Source: Rapana venosa | Taxonomy: Eukaryota > Mollusca > Gastropoda > Neogastropoda > Muricidae | Direction of reading: 5' to 3' | Assembly: GCA_028751875.1 (NCBI GenBank) | Contig: CM054141.1 | Span: 74,243,646-74,307,645 of the forward strand | DNA length: 64,000 bases | In this document: positions 34,411 to 46,886 of the stretch, piece after piece | Layout: each line of letters starts with the position of its first letter | How positions within the stretch are numbered: position 1 is the stretch's first letter | Notes under the pieces: generated by a model | The model's database searches: none | Told to the model about the DNA's origin: nothing | Seen by the model: the letters and a program-made list of their open reading frames with translations, nothing else | Program-made: the position numbers and the translations under genes

Positions 34411-35165
34411 CTAGAAATGAAGCCCTTGGAAAGCCCACCTGTGGAACACACACAGAGATCTATCCACCCCTGTACGCACCTGCCCCAACATCAAATATTC
34501 CATTCTGAAAACCCCTGACCAAAGACAGCAGATTGAGGTGGAAGGTATTTCGTTATTGTGGTGTTTCTGTTATTTTGTTATGTTATTGTGAATTTGTAAT
34601 ATTTGTTATTGAGTGGAGTTTCTCCAATTATGTGAATTATTTCTGTTATCAGTATATTTCAGTTATAGTGTGATATTTCTTGTATGTGTTTGGTCTTTTC
34701 TCAAATATCATTTGTTAAAGAGTTATTTCTGTTATTGTGCTTTATTTCTGCTATTGTGTGGTACTATTGTTGTTGTGTATTAATGATATTGTTATAGTGT
34801 GATATTTTGCTATTGTATGGTACTTTTGTTATTGTATTACTTGTGCTACTGTGTCGCATGCTAGCATTTTGTTATAGTGTTTTATTTCTAATCGTTGTGT
34901 GGTATTTTTGTTATTGTTATGGCATTTTCGTTCTATATGACTTGAGCTATTTTGTGTTGTTTTTGTTGTGTAGTATTTCTGTTATCAAGGTTTTTCCTGT
35001 TATTGCTGACATTTCTGTTCTTTTGAGTTATTTCTGTGGTTGGCATTTTTTATTTGTGTTATATGTGGTGTGTCTACAAGCCCTGGAACAAAGACAACAG
35101 TTGGAGGTGTTGACATGTTTCTGTGGTGCTGAAGTGAGGAAGGAAGTCTTGGATCACACAGACTG
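34411..35165. other. T/G-rich spacer
   Basis: Loose repetition of ttctgttattgtg and related words from 34,550 to 35,050. The 170-codon plus frame 34,807-35,319 runs from this into the next minisatellite and is not a gene. Confidence 0.55.
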
Positions 35166-35585
35166 GCCTGACCAGGGCAAACCACTGACAGTACAGCCAG
35201 GGCACACCAGCAGAACAGTACAGCCAGGGCACACCAGCAGACAGTACAGCCAGGGCACACCAGCTGACAGTACAGCCAGGGCACACCACGCTGACAGTAC
35301 AGCCAGGGCACACAGCTGACAGTACAGCCAGGGCACACCAGCTGACAGTACAGCCAGGCACACCAGCAACAGTACAGCCAGGGCAAAACCAGCTGACAGT
35401 AACAGCCAGGGACAAACCAGCTGACAGTACAGCCAGGCACACCAGCTGACATACAGCCGGGCACACCAGCTGACAGTACAGCCAGGGCACACCAGCAGAC
35501 AGTACAGCCAGGGCACACCCTGACAGTACAGCCAGGCACACCCAGCAGACATACAGCCAGGGCACACCAGCAGACATTACAGCCA
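35166..35585. repeat. Minisatellite, 26-bp unit, about 16 copies
   Basis: Unit agtacagccagggcacacca followed by gctgac or gcagac. Single-base indels throughout. Three overlapping minus-strand frames of 137-217 codons, C/W/A/L-rich, are translations of this array and have no gene character. Confidence 0.95.
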
Positions 35586-36050
35586 ATGTGACAGAATTAT
35601 TGCTGTTGTTGTTCTGATCTCTACCTTGTTTCACAAAGTTTCCAACAATCAAAAATTTTTTTAAAGTAAAAGTCTTGAATAAAATTAACATGATGAAAAG
35701 AAACGTTTGTCTTAAAAACGCTACCAAAAAGAATGTGGTTTAGCTATGTATAACCCACACATCCAGACGTCACTCGTGATCATATCCAACACTTGCTTGT
35801 CCAGAGCGGAAAACACACACTCTCTCTCTCTTCTCTCTCTCTTTCAATGCCTCATCTTCTGAATCCTTTTGCTGATTAGTCCCACTCCTTATCTCTATTA
35901 AATATTCCCATCCACCCTTGTCTCTCATCCCCCTCACGTCTCTCTTCCCTCATTAACATCTCAATCCCACAAAACAACTTTTTTTTTTTTACCTGGTCTC
36001 TACACCCCATCATTTCTGTCCCTCTCTCCCTCCATCTCTATCTTAACTCT
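35586..36050. other. Spacer with CT-rich DNA
   Basis: Includes a (CT)n stretch at 35,818-35,843 and pyrimidine-rich sequence that grades into the next minisatellite. No gene. Confidence 0.6.
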
Positions 36051-36054
36051 ACAA

Positions 36055-36560
36055 CCACATCGTCTCCTGTCCCTCCCTTCTATCTGATCTCTACACCACA
36101 CTATCTCCCCTCCTTATCTTAACTCTACACCACGTTTTCCTATCCCTCCCTCCTTATCTTAACTCTACACCAGCTTTTCTCCTATCCTCCCTCCTTATCT
36201 TAACTCTACACCACGTTTTCCTCCTATCCTCCCTCCTTATCTTAACTCTACACCACGTTTTCTCCTATCCCCCCTCCTTATCTTAACTCTACACCACGTT
36301 TTCTACCCTCCCTCCTTATCTTAACTCTACACCACGTTTTCTATCCCTCCCTCCTTATCTTAACCTACACCACGTATTTCTATCCCTCCCTCCTTATCTT
36401 AACTCTACACCAGCGTTTTCTCCTATCCCTCCCTCCTTATCTTAACTCTACACCACGTTTTCTCCTATCCCTCCCTCCTTATCTTAACTCTACACCACGT
36501 TTTCTCCTTCCCTCCCTCCTTATCTTAACTCTACACCACGTTTTCCTCTCCTCACTCCAT
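36055..36560. repeat. Minisatellite, 42-bp unit, about 12 copies
   Basis: Unit words are cttatcttaactctacacca and cgttttctcctatccctccc. Units at the left edge are more diverged (ctatctgatctctacaccac). Confidence 0.95.
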
Positions 36561-37255
36561 CTCTATCTGATCTCTACACCACATCGTTCCTTCCTCCTTT
36601 AACAAAAAAAAAAAGTGATCTGGGAAAAGAACAAGTACTCACCCTGTCTGAGCTATCACATTATTCATGACATCTGTTTTGTAAAGGATTCACGACACAC
36701 ACACAGAGTAGATTTAGACAGCAGCACTGAAAACCCAGTGTTTCTGATCCCAAGATAGTCCCAGGCTCCAGCAGCCAAACCAAGACAGACTACAACTAAA
36801 TATGCAAAACCAAAGTAAATCATACAAAAAACAACAACAATCCAACAACAACCCCAAACAACAAAAATTACAATAAACCAAAATACACTAACAGAACTAC
36901 AACAAACACAAAAACCAACAACAACCAAAACAAAGCAAATCCCCCCAAACATACTTACATCTCTATGTTGTGTGTGATGTGCATATATATATATATATAT
37001 TTAATATATATAAAAAAACAGAGTGGACTAATGTGATGTCCCATCTCTGCACAAACCTCGGTACAATGCACAGTCTCACGGTTAGGATGTGGCTCTATAC
37101 AGAGGCTGCATAAATCTACATTTCACCGTGTGGCGAAGTGCATGCAATGGACGGCGTTCAACTACCACCCAAGGAAACAGAGTGCTGCGCAATTTGCAGG
37201 TATGTCCCAAAATAGTAACACATCGCTCTGTTCGCATGGAGGTAATCAAATTACC
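36561..37255. other. Unassigned DNA with (TA)n
   Basis: An AC-rich stretch at 36,790-36,945 and a (TA)n microsatellite at about 36,984-37,012. The minus-strand C/V-rich frame 36,665-36,952 comes from the AC-rich stretch. Confidence 0.55.
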
Positions 37256-37261
37256 GCACAT

Positions 37262-37380
37262 CACATCTATCTATCTACTCTCCTACCTTAACCTACACTA
37301 CCATACCTACCTATCTACCTACCTACCTATTTATTATCATCTTTCTATCTATCTATCTATGTATCTATCTATCTATTATT
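37262..37380. repeat. (CTAT)/(CTAC) tetranucleotide microsatellite
   Basis: Interrupted runs of ctat and ctac over about 120 bases. Confidence 0.92.
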
Positions 37381-37779
37381 CAGGCTTTGCCATTGCATCT
37401 GCTCAGACATCTCTGTACAGGCTGAAAACCCAGGCCCTCCCTTCATCACATCACAATCCCCGCTTAACCTCTGTGTCCCAGCACCACCTACTCATCAAAA
37501 AAAGATCTGATCATTGTACACAGTCATGTTATTAAAACAACATCAATGTGTCATATTTGGATGACTCGTGTAATCACTGTGGTATTAACATTATATGAAT
37601 CATATCTAATGATCACTGTGCGCACACATATGGTACTGAAACATCTTCACAGTATCATGTCACAATTATAACAGTCACTGTGATTTCAAACATCATTGTG
37701 CATTATTACATGTACAATTAATCGTGATCATAAGAGTGTTGTCATGATGGCCAGACACTACGACTATGTGAACACTTCT
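37381..37779. other. Unassigned DNA
   Basis: Normal composition, no domain-bearing frame. Loose repetition of atcactgtg words at 37,570-37,720. Confidence 0.5.
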
Positions 37780-37965
37780 TTGTTTGGAGGCTTAGTAGGT
37801 GGTGTTGGATTAAACCAGGCACTACTGAAGTGACCAGCAGCAATGCAGGGCCCCTCCTGGTTAGTGGCCTTAGGACAGCCAGCACTGATAAGTTCCTGTG
37901 AACATCTGGCTTCTGAGGGTACAAGGTGACGACTCTGGGTACAGTTGAGCTGGTGAGATTGGAAT
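37780..37965 (+). mobile_element. Fragment of long tRNA-headed SINE
   Basis: The reverse complement of this stretch carries gaggggccctgcattgctgc followed by tggtcacttcagtagtg, in the same order as 42,690-42,800. The element is therefore in the opposite orientation to the copy in LINE B. The tRNA-like head is missing. A (CA)n run follows at 38,020-38,042. Confidence 0.6.
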
Positions 37966-38264
37966 GTCCAGTGATAAAACAGTACAGTAGGGCAGAAATG
38001 AACAGCAACATGATTAAATCACACACACACACACACACACATACGCAGCATGCAAGATCATTACAGTAATACGCATTTAAAGGAAACACTGTAACTTGCC
38101 CATAGAGTTCTTCAATCACCGACTACCATTGCTGTGCAAACACTAAACACCACTAGCCTGTCAAATACGCAAATCTACATCATCTGCTTCACATTACTAA
38201 GCAAGTGTTAAATACCATCTTCAGATCTATACACTGCCAATGCAAATAAACCTGTGCCAATTTT

Positions 38265-38345
38265 ATAACTTAAGTCAAGTCAAAATCAAGTCAAAAACAC
38301 TTTAATCATCCCATGAAGAGCAATTACAACATAGAGCATTACAAT
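38265..38345 (-). mobile_element. Possible LINE 3' terminus with (TTGAC)-type tail
   Basis: aagtcaagtcaaaatcaagtc followed by aaaaacactttaatcatccc reads on the minus strand as a short 3' end (gggatgattaaagtg) with a tandem ttgact tail. Only the terminus is present, so assignment rests on this tail. Confidence 0.35.
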
Positions 38346-38394
38346 GACATACCATACCACTCATTCCATGGAGGTAAATAAACACCATTTAAAG

Positions 38395-38600
38395 TCTACT
38401 GTGCATCACCAAAGCAATATACACCATTCAAATGTGAACAGAACCATTACCAATGCAAATATACACATTCAATGTGAACAGAACACATTACCAATGCAAA
38501 TATACACATTCAAATGTGAACAGAACACATTACCATGCTTATACACCAGTTTGAATGTGAACAGAACACATTACCAATGCAATATATACACTTTGAATAT
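38395..38600. repeat. Minisatellite, about 41-bp unit, 5 copies
   Basis: Unit words are attaccaatgcaaatataca and cattcaaatgtgaacagaac. The 86-codon plus frame 38,344-38,604 is a repeat translation. Confidence 0.9.
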
Positions 38601-38845
38601 TTGACCATACCATTACCAACACACACACCACACACACACACCCACAGACATTGCAGTGGGAAACAGATGACAAAATTTACAAAACTGCATACACACAGGA
38701 ACTGATATAAAAATTTAAAAAAGCAGGTGCTTATTCCATTATCCTCAAATAAAATTAAAAATTACCAAAAAAAACAACACAACAACATTATCAAACTAAT
38801 TTAGAGCAGATAAGAAAGCAAGAACTCGTGGAGAACTCCTATTGC
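38601..38845. other. A-rich spacer
   Basis: Short CA run at 38,617-38,640. Otherwise unassigned. Confidence 0.5.
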
Positions 38846-38849
38846 ATAA

Positions 38850-39930
38850 TCATATCAACCCAGAATACATATATAGCACAGTCATATCAACCCAGAATAC
38901 ATATATAGCACAGTCATGTCAACCCAGAATACATATATAGCACAATCATGTCAACCAGAATACATATATATCACAATCATGTCAACCCAGAATACATGTA
39001 TACAAATCTGTCAACCCTAAATACATATAGCACAATCATGTCAACCCAGAATACATGTATAGCACAATCATGTCAACCCAGAATACATATATGCACAATC
39101 ATGTCAACCCATGATGCATGCATAGCACAATGATGTCAATCACCATTGTACAAGTATAGCACAATGGTGTTAATCCATTGTACAAGTAAAGCACAATGAT
39201 GGTCAACCCATGTGATACAAGTATTAGCACAATGATGTCACCCATTGTACAAGTTATAAGCACAAATGGGTTAATCCATTGTACAAGTATAGCACAATGA
39301 CGTCAACCCATTGTACAAAGTATAGCACAAGATGTCAACCCATTGTACAAGTATAGCACAATTCAACCCATTGTACAAAGTTTAGCACAATGTCAACCCA
39401 TTGTACAAGTATAGCACAAAGGTGTTAATCGATTTTACAAGTATAGTCACAATGTCAACCCATAATAATGTATAGCACAATGATGTCAACACCATATATC
39501 AGCATAGCACAATGGTGTTAATCCATCTTTACAAGTATAGCACAATGTCAACCCATAATACATGTATAGCACATGATGTAAACCCATTGCACAATCATGT
39601 CAACCCATTGTACAAGTATAGCACAATCATGTCAACCCATTGTACAAGTATAGCAACATGATGTCAACACATAATACATGTACAGCAGGATAAAGTCAAC
39701 CGATTAATACATGTTTAGCACAATCATGTCAACCCATTTTACACACCTAGCACAATCAACACCAGAATATATCATAGAACATTTATATCAACCCAGAATA
39801 CATGTATAGCACAATCATATTAACCAGAATACATGTACAGCACCATACTACATAATATATAGCAGGATAAACTCAACCTATAATACATGAATAGTATGAT
39901 GAGTCAACCTATAGTACACATGTAACATAG
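38850..39930. repeat. Satellite superfamily, 32-bp variant (left block)
   Basis: Units such as catgtcaacccagaataca followed by tatatagcacaat drift rightwards into gatgtcaacccattgtacaa followed by gtatagcacaat. Period about 32 with frequent indels. Shared core with the next two blocks: (a/t)acatgtatag and tcaaccca. Confidence 0.93.
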
Positions 39931-42010
39931 TAGGATAGAGTCAACCCATAGTACATGTACAGAGGATAAAGTCAACCATAATACATGTATAGAAGGATAA
40001 AGTCAAACCCATAAATACATGTATAGAAGGATAAAGTCAACCCTTTGTACATGTATAGAAGGATAAAGTCAACCATGATACATGTATAGAAGGATAAAGT
40101 CAACCTTAGTACTGGCACAGAAGATAAGTCAACCACAGTACATATAGTAGGATAAAAAGTCAACCTGTAAACTTGTATAGGACAAAGTCAACCACAAACA
40201 TGTATAGTAAGGATAAGTTAACCACAGTACATGTATAGTAGGATAAGTTAACCACAGTACATGTATAGTAGGATATTAACCACAGTACATGTACAGCAAG
40301 ATATTAACCACAGTACATGTATAGTAGGATATGTTAACCACAGTACATGTATAGTAGGATAAGTTAACCACAAAACATGTATAGTAGGATAAGTTAACCA
40401 CAGTACATGTATAGTAGGATAAGTTAACCACAGTACATGTATAGTAGGATATTAACCACAGTACATGTACAGCAGGATATTAACCACAGTACATGTATAG
40501 TAGGATGTTAACCACAAAACATGTATAGTAGGATAAGTTAACCACAGTACATGTATAGTAGGATATTAACCACAGTACATGTATAGTAGGATATTAACCA
40601 CAGTACATGTATAGTAGGATAAGTTAACCACAGTACATGTATAGTAGGATAAGTTAACCACAAAACATGTATAGTAGGATAAAGTTAACAGTACATGTAT
40701 AGTAGGATAAGTTAACCACAAAACATGTATAGTAGGATAAGTTAACCACAAAACATGTATAGTAGGATAAGTTAACCACAGTACATGTATAGTAGGATAA
40801 GTTAACCACAAAACATGTATAGTAGGATAAGTTAACCACAAAACATGTATAGTAGGATATTAACCACAGTACATGTATAGTAGGATAAGTTAACCACAAA
40901 ACATGTATAGTAGGATAAGTTAACCACAGTACATGTATAGTAGGTTAAGTTAACCACAAAACATGTATAGTAGGATAAGTTAACCACAGTACATGTATAG
41001 TAGGATAAGTTAACCACAAAACATGTATAGTAGGATAAGTTAACCACAGTACATGTATAGTAGGATAAAGTTAACCACAGTACATGATAGTAGGATAGTT
41101 AACCACAAAACATGTATAGTAGGATAAGTTAACCACAGTACATGTATAGTAGGATATTAACCACAGTACATGTTTAGTAGGATAAGTTAACCACAAAAAA
41201 TGTATAGTAGGATAAGTTAACCACAGTACATGTATAGTAGGATATTAACCACAGTACATGTATAGTAGGATAAGTTAACCACAAAACATGTATAGTAGGA
41301 TATTAACCACAGTACATGTATAGTAGGATATGTTAACCACAGTACATGTATAGTAGGATGTTAACCACAGTACATTTATAAGGATGTTAACCACAGTACA
41401 TGATAGCAGGATGTAACCACAGTACATGTATAGTAGGATGATTAACCACAGTACATGTATAGTAGGATGTTAACCACAGTACATGTATAGTAGGATGTTA
41501 ACCACAGTACATGTATAGTAGGGTAAGTTAACCACAGTACATGTATAGTAGGATGATAACCACAGTACATGTATAGTAGGGTAAGTTAACCACAGTACAT
41601 GTATAGTAGGATAAGTTAACCACAGTACATGTATAGTAGGATAAGTTACCCACAGTACATGTATAGTAGGATGTTAACCACAGTACATGCATAGTAGGAT
41701 AAGTTAACCACAGTACATGTATAGTAGGATGTTAACCACAGTACATGTATAGTAGGATAAGTTAACCACAGTACATGTATAGTAGGATAAGTTAACCACA
41801 GTACATGTATAGTAGGATAAGTTAACCACAGTACATGTATAGTAGGATGATAACCACAGTACATGCATAGTAGGATAAGTTAACCACAGTACATGTATAG
41901 TAGGATGTTAACCACAGTACATGTATAGTAGGATGTTAACCACAGTACATGCATAGTAGGATAAGTTAACCTATAGAACATGTGTACAAGAATGAAGTCA
42001 ACCCCAGTCA
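39931..42010. repeat. Satellite superfamily, 27/30-bp variant
   Basis: About 70 units of agttaaccacagtacatgta followed by tagtaggata. Two lengths alternate: a full 30-mer, and a 27-28-mer lacking the ag before ttaacc. A recurrent variant reads acaaaacatg for acagtacatg. The V/N/L/S/Y/T-rich minus frames at 40,566-41,047 and 41,646-41,864 are repeat translations. The array ends at about 42,010 against LINE B. Confidence 0.96.
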
Positions 42011-42015
42011 GCCAT

Positions 42016-42037
42016 AGTAGTAGAAGTAGTAGTAGTA

Positions 42038-42068
<31 letters not shown>

Positions 42069-42600
42069 TATGGTATTTGTATAATGCTTAATCTTGTAAA
42101 GTGAACAAATCAAAACGCTTTTGTTCTTAACATTCACATGCGTGCAACCGTTCACAAAAAAATGTACCAGATTTTAGATTTACGCAGCACACACACACAC
42201 ACACATGTTGGAAATGTAGATGTCTATTGAAAGCAGGAACAGGCAAGAGGTGCAACTAAAGGGGAAGGTCATAGGTCAGAAACAAGTGTGTCTGAGTCCG
42301 GATATGAAAGTATCAAATGTAGGCTTTTGGCAAAGTGAGAGGGGGAGGTCATTCCAGACGGATGGACCCAAAACAGAGAAAGAGCGACGGCCAACTGTGG
42401 ATTGTTTGAATCTGGGTGTTTAAAAGCACAAGGCAAATGCAGTAGAACAGAGGCAGTGAGATGGGAGTGTACAGGTGAAGACAGTTGCAGAGATAGGAAG
42501 GTGCAGTTTTGTGGAGCCATTTGTAACAGAGGGAGCAAGTCTTATACTTCACTCTTTGTGAGATATGTAGCCAGTGAAGAGATCTCAAGGGAGGAGTGAT
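42016..42600 (-). mobile_element. LINE B, 3' segment (L2/CR1-like)
   Basis: Starts at the 3' tail on the minus strand: an ATT microsatellite (42,038-42,067), then atggtatttgtataatgctt and aatcaaaacgctt, the same terminal signature as LINE A. It continues through the C-terminal coding region, where the minus strand reads RSLHWL and then TAPSYLCN in one frame. A CA run (42,189-42,204) lies in the 3' untranslated part, as it does in LINE A (43,972-44,021). Broken frames; inactive. Continues at 43,412 beyond the inserted SINE. Confidence 0.9.
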
Positions 42601-43411
42601 TTCTTTTTTTTGTTTTTGTTACTTCATCTTATGAGATGTCCTCGTCCTGCTGTTCCCATGCAGCTCATTTCAATCTCCTCACCACAGCCATATCCAGATT
42701 CATTATGTCTCATCCCCTGGGTCAGAAGTCCACAGGGCGCCTATCAATATCAGGCCACCTTGGGGCCACCAGTCAGAGGGGCCCTGCACTCCTGCTGGGT
42801 CACTTTGGTGGTGTTCAGTGGTGACTGTTCTGAGCTAACATACGCAGGACACTACTAATGACAGTATTAGCTCAGTCGTGGAGTGACTGAGGCTGCAACC
42901 ACCACAACATCCCTCCAAAGACCGTCCCTCATGAACCTCCAACCCCCAAAGGCTTCGACACAAATTCACCACAGGCACAGAAGTGTATGGGGAAATGGAA
43001 TCTGAGCTCACCATGAGCAACTGGGGTCACCAAATTAGAGGCATTTTTTTAAATTGCAAGATGAATGACAATGAGGATGATGCAATGCTGCTGCTGTGGA
43101 AGTGCATATGCTTTGAGACCACTTGCCAGAGTTGTACTCTACACTTACTATCATAGTATCCTGGCATCAACTGGGCCTGAGAAATAACAGACAACTGCAG
43201 TGTTGGTCAGGTAATTTGAGCAACACTCTCAGACTTGTATCCATAAAGTGGATGAAGCTCGACTGTGTGGTCCCAGCCTTCCAAATGAGTCCACAGCACA
43301 CTCACTCTGGGTAGGAGCCAGCCAGAGGCAGAAAAATCCCTATGACTCTGATGGGATTCAAACCCGTGACCTTCCAGTCCAAGATCCAAGGCACTGAAGC
43401 TGGTGAAGAGA
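42601..43411 (-). mobile_element. Long tRNA-headed SINE inserted in LINE B
   Basis: It interrupts LINE B between words that are contiguous in LINE A (44,428-44,445). Read on the minus strand, the head at 43,411-43,345 ends in a B-box-like ggtttgaatcc (complement of 43,354-43,364), preceded by tggactggaaggtcacg, a tRNA-like stretch. The tail at 42,600-42,620 is A-rich (aacaaaaacaaaaaaaagaa). At about 810 bp it is long for a SINE, so a composite is possible. Fragments of the family lie at 5,830-6,030, 7,690-8,250 and 37,780-37,965. A possible duplication (gaagagat) occurs on both sides. Confidence 0.7.
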
Positions 43412-43825
43412 TGTTTTCTGATTTTTTTCTTTCTTAGGACTAGTTAAGCTAGAGAGTTTTGTATATGTTGAAGGGAGTGGATGGATGATGCTGGCAGACC
43501 AGACAACTGCGTTCAGAAGTGAAAGAATGAGAGATATGACAAGTTTGGATGTTGCATCAGTGGACAGGTACTTTCAGACTGCAAGAATATGGCATAATTG
43601 ATAGTAGCATAACTGGCAGATCTGGGTGATTAATTTTTGCATTCAGAATGTGTTGTCAATAACAGCCCATAGATACTTCACAGTGGTGTACAGAGGTACA
43701 GTCGTACTGCCAAATTCTATTGAAGCTGTTGTGATGGAAGAGAGTTTGTGTTTGGTTCCTACAAGCATGGCTTCGGTTTTATCTGCATGTAACTGTAAAT
43801 TGTTATATATCATCCAGTTTTGAAT
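43412..43825 (-). mobile_element. LINE B, middle segment
   Basis: Matches LINE A from about 44,440 to 44,855 word by word: ggactagt-aagct...gagttttgtatatgttga, gaagggagtggatggatgat, ggatgttgcatcagtggaca, agagtttgtgtttggttcct and gtaaattgttatatatcatc. It stops at 43,825, where the ATT tail of LINE A begins, and resumes at about 47,752. Confidence 0.9.
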
Positions 43826-44104
43826 ATAATAATAATAATATTAATAATAAAAAATGGAATTTATATAGCACCTGTATCTTGCACAGACAAATCAAAGCGC
43901 TTGCACTCAACTCATTCTTACACAGTCATGCAACCAATAGCAAGTAAAAGTTCTAACAAGTCCAAATGCACACACACCACACCACACCACACACACACAC
44001 ACACACACCACACACACACACAGTTATACACTTTGGCAAGGTGATGGAATTTTTGGCTGCTGAAAAGCAGGGATAGCTATGAAATGAAACAGGAGAGGAA
44101 ATTC

Positions 44105-44742
44105 TTAGGTTTGAAACAAATATGTCTTGAGGCCAGATTTAAAAGAGTCACAAGGCCTTTGGCGAAGAGAGATAGGGAGGCCATTCCAAATGGATGGACC
44201 AGAAACAGAGAAAGAGCGACAGCCAACAGTGGACTGGTTGAATCTAGGTGTTTGTAAGCACAAGGAATCTGCAGCAGAGTGAAGGGAACGAGAAAGGGTG
44301 TACAGGTGGAGACATTCACAGAGGTAGGAGGGTGCTGTTTTGTGGAGACATTTGTAACAGAGAGTACTGATCTTATAGTTTATTCTTTGTGGCACAGGCA
44401 GCCAGTGGAGAGATCGCAAGAGAGGGGTAATGTTCTCAGATTTTTTCTTTCTGAGGACTAGTCGAGCTGCAGAGTTTTGAATACGTTGAAGGGAGTGGAT
44501 AGATGATGCTGGCAGACCAGCCAAAAGAGAATTGCAATAGTCCAGACTGAAAGAATGAGAGATGCCACGAGTTTGGATGTTGCGTCTGTGGACAGGTACT
44601 TTCGAATGGCACTAATACGCCGTAATTGATAGAAGCAGGACTGGCAGGTCTGGGTGATGAATTTTTGCATAGAGAGTGTGTTGTCAATAATGACCCCTAG
44701 ATACTTTACAGCAGTGGATAGAGGGACTGATGCTATTGCCAA
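44105..44742 (-). pseudogene. LINE A reverse transcriptase thumb and C-terminal region
   Basis: Two overlapping frames. The first (44,742-44,458) holds STAVKYLGVIIDNTLSMQKF, the conserved strand after the RT palm. The second (44,524-44,105) carries SLQRIQNSAARLV, LLRSLHWLPVPQRINYKI, TAPSYL and RSFSVSGPSIWNGLP, ending FKSGLKTYLFQT. This C-terminal set is diagnostic of L2/CR1-group LINEs. A one-base loss near 44,545 (ccagactgaaag where paralogs have an extra base) separates the frames. The final stop matches the expected end of the family protein. Confidence 0.9.
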
Positions 44743-44848
44743 ATTCTATTGAAGCTGTTGTAATGGAAGAGAGTTTGTTTTTGGTCCCTACAAGCATGAC
44801 TTCAGTTTTATCAGCGTTTAGTTGTAACTTGTTCTCTATCATCCAGTT

Positions 44849-45870
44849 TTAGATATCTTGAAAGCAGTAGGCCATATTCATCAAGAGGGAAGGCAGATTT
44901 TCAGGAGTGTCACTGCTTAGAATCTGAGTGTCATCTGCATAAAAGTGATGGTTGATCTGATGACGGTTCATTATATGTGACAGTGGAGCGGTGTAGAGAG
45001 TGAAAAGAACGGGGCCCAGAACTGATCCCTGTGGGACTCCACATTCCAGTCTGGCAGGTACTGACTGAATCTTGTTTACTGTGACTGTCTGGAATCGGTC
45101 AGTCAGGTATGAGCTAAACCAGGTGAGTGGCTGTACCAGTAACACCAAACGTTTCTTGAGACGGGAGAGAAGGATAGAGTGGTCAATAGGTCGAAGGCTG
45201 CAGATAAGTCGAGTAGAGTGAGGAGGGAGATTTTCCCTGAGTCAGAAGCAAGTAGAAGCATGTTTAAGGTGTGAACTAGGGTGGTTTCAGTGCTGTGGTT
45301 GGCGCGATAGGCAGACTGAAATGCAGGAAGAAGACTGTTGGAGAGAAGGTGGTTGTTGAGCCGTTTCAGAACTACTCTTTCAAGGACTTTAGAGATAAAA
45401 GGTAGGTTGGAAACACGTCTGTAATTCTTCAGAATGTTAGGGTCAAGGTCACGCTTTTTGAGTAATGGTGTGACTAAAGCAGTTTTGAGAGCTGAAGGAA
45501 CATTTCCAGAAACAAGAGATGAGTTTACTATCTTTGTGATAGCAGGTATAAGCTGTGGCAGGCACTGCGCGAAAAGAGAAGCAGGTATGGGGTCGAGATC
45601 GCATGTTTTTATAGTAATTCCTTTCAGAATTGTCTCGATTTCTTTCTCGCTTGCTGGATGAAAGGACAGGAGAGGAGTGCCAGAAAATTGAGGATCACAA
45701 ATTACAGGCTGGAAAGGAGTCTGATCCAAGCTAGAGCGAATGTTGCGGATTTTGTCAGAAAAGAATGCAGAAAATATAGAAGGAAGTTCAGAGTGGTTGT
45801 AGATAGAAGGCAGAGGGCTAGCCTTCGCAGATCCAAGCAGAGTGGATGTGAGGGAAAAGAGAGATTTCAC
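44849..45870 (-). pseudogene. LINE A reverse transcriptase palm
   Basis: The frame 45,870-45,103 (255 codons from an internal Met) contains LKNYRRVSNLPFISKVLERV, then LPAFQSAYRANHSTETTLVH and LDLSAAFD with the first catalytic aspartate. A lost base near 45,193 shifts to the frame 45,148-44,849, with FQTVTVNKIQSV, GVPQGSVLGPVLFTLYTAPL and FYADDTQ, which carries the catalytic aspartate pair. The reading ends at a TAA near 44,853 where sister copies continue QNWM. All catalytic residues are present but divided between frames. Confidence 0.92.
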
Positions 45871-45880
45871 AGATGTGGCA

Positions 45881-46829
45881 TCAAGAACTTGAGAAGAGTA
45901 ATACTTTGTTTTTGCTGAATGGATTTATGGTTTTGACTTTGTTGATTTGTTTACGAAGAAGCTGTTTGTTTTTTTCAGTTTTTGTTTTTCGCCATTGCTG
46001 TTCTAGTTGTCGGCGTTTGCGTTTTGCGACCAGGATGTCATGGGTGTACCATGGTGCACAGGGCCTATCAGGCAGGAGACGGTCAGTGGGAGGTGCATGC
46101 TCATCAAGCAGTTGGCTCAGGACGGTATTGTAGTGTTTAGAAGGGTCAGTATGGTCAGGGATTTGTGATAGACGTTCAGCAGCTTGGGAAAGAAAAGTTT
46201 GAATATCTATGGCCTTGAGGTTGCGACGGGTAATGCACTTCTTCTTTCTGATAGGTTTTGCAATGTTTAGGGAGAAAAGAATGGTAGAATGATCGGAGAG
46301 CAGTTCGTCAATGACAGATACAGACTGAGATGTGACTAGGCCTTGTGAAACATCGGTGATAAGCCAGTCTAAAATGTGACCAGATCTGTGTGTTGGTTCG
46401 TTTACCAGTTGGGAAAGAGAGTGGTTAGACAAAGAAAGAGAAAGACGCTTAACATCAGGAGAGGACTGGTTGTCAAAATGGAAGTTGAAGTCACCAAGAA
46501 TGATAAGTTTCTTGGGAGAGAGGCTGAAATGGTCAAGGAGTGATTGAAACTCTTGGTGGGAAAACTGAAGACCTCAAATTGTTTCTACGGTTGGGAGGTG
46601 GACGGTAAAGGCAACAGAAAGTAACAGAGTGGCCAGGTAAGGTGAGGATGAGTTCACAGACTTCGGTGAGAACGGAAGGGAGTGACAGATAGAAAGAGTT
46701 GGATGCAGAGTGTCTTTGTAGATGATGGCAATGCCACCTCCACGGGAGAGTCGGGGGAAAGAGAGAGTTTTGTAGCCAGGTGGCGTCAGTTGTTTTATCT
46801 TTGGTTCGTGACCAAGTGGTTTTAGCCAA
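45881..46829 (-). pseudogene. LINE A apurinic-type endonuclease
   Basis: Nicks target DNA to prime reverse transcription in this family. Minus-strand readings in several frames give LGDFNFHFDNQ (about 46,450-46,492), then in frame 46,432-45,881 NEPTHRSGHILDWLI and LLSDHSTILFSLN, where SDH carries the catalytic histidine block. Upstream, GGGIAIIY- and YRPPPN-type strands fall at about 46,750-46,610. After the endonuclease the frame continues into a basic linker (KRKRRQLEQQWRKTKTEK) that stops near 45,881. Frame breaks occur between 46,530 and 46,440. Confidence 0.9.
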
Positions 46830-46886
46830 GTTTCTGTTAGAAAGGTTAGATCTATGTTGTGTTCAGAAATGAAGTCGGCTTTGCCA

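Noticed and set aside
34807..35727. Overlapping frames of 137-217 codons on both strands
   Set aside because: They coincide with the 26-bp minisatellite at 35,166-35,585 plus T/G-rich spacer, and the peptide is a repeated motif.
37089..37535. 148-codon plus frame
   Set aside because: It crosses the ctat/ctac microsatellite and shows no domain. Composition on either side of the microsatellite does not suggest a protein.
39972..41864. Series of 60-90-codon minus frames rich in VVNLSYYTC
   Set aside because: Translations of the 27/30-bp satellite unit. They stop wherever a unit carries an indel.
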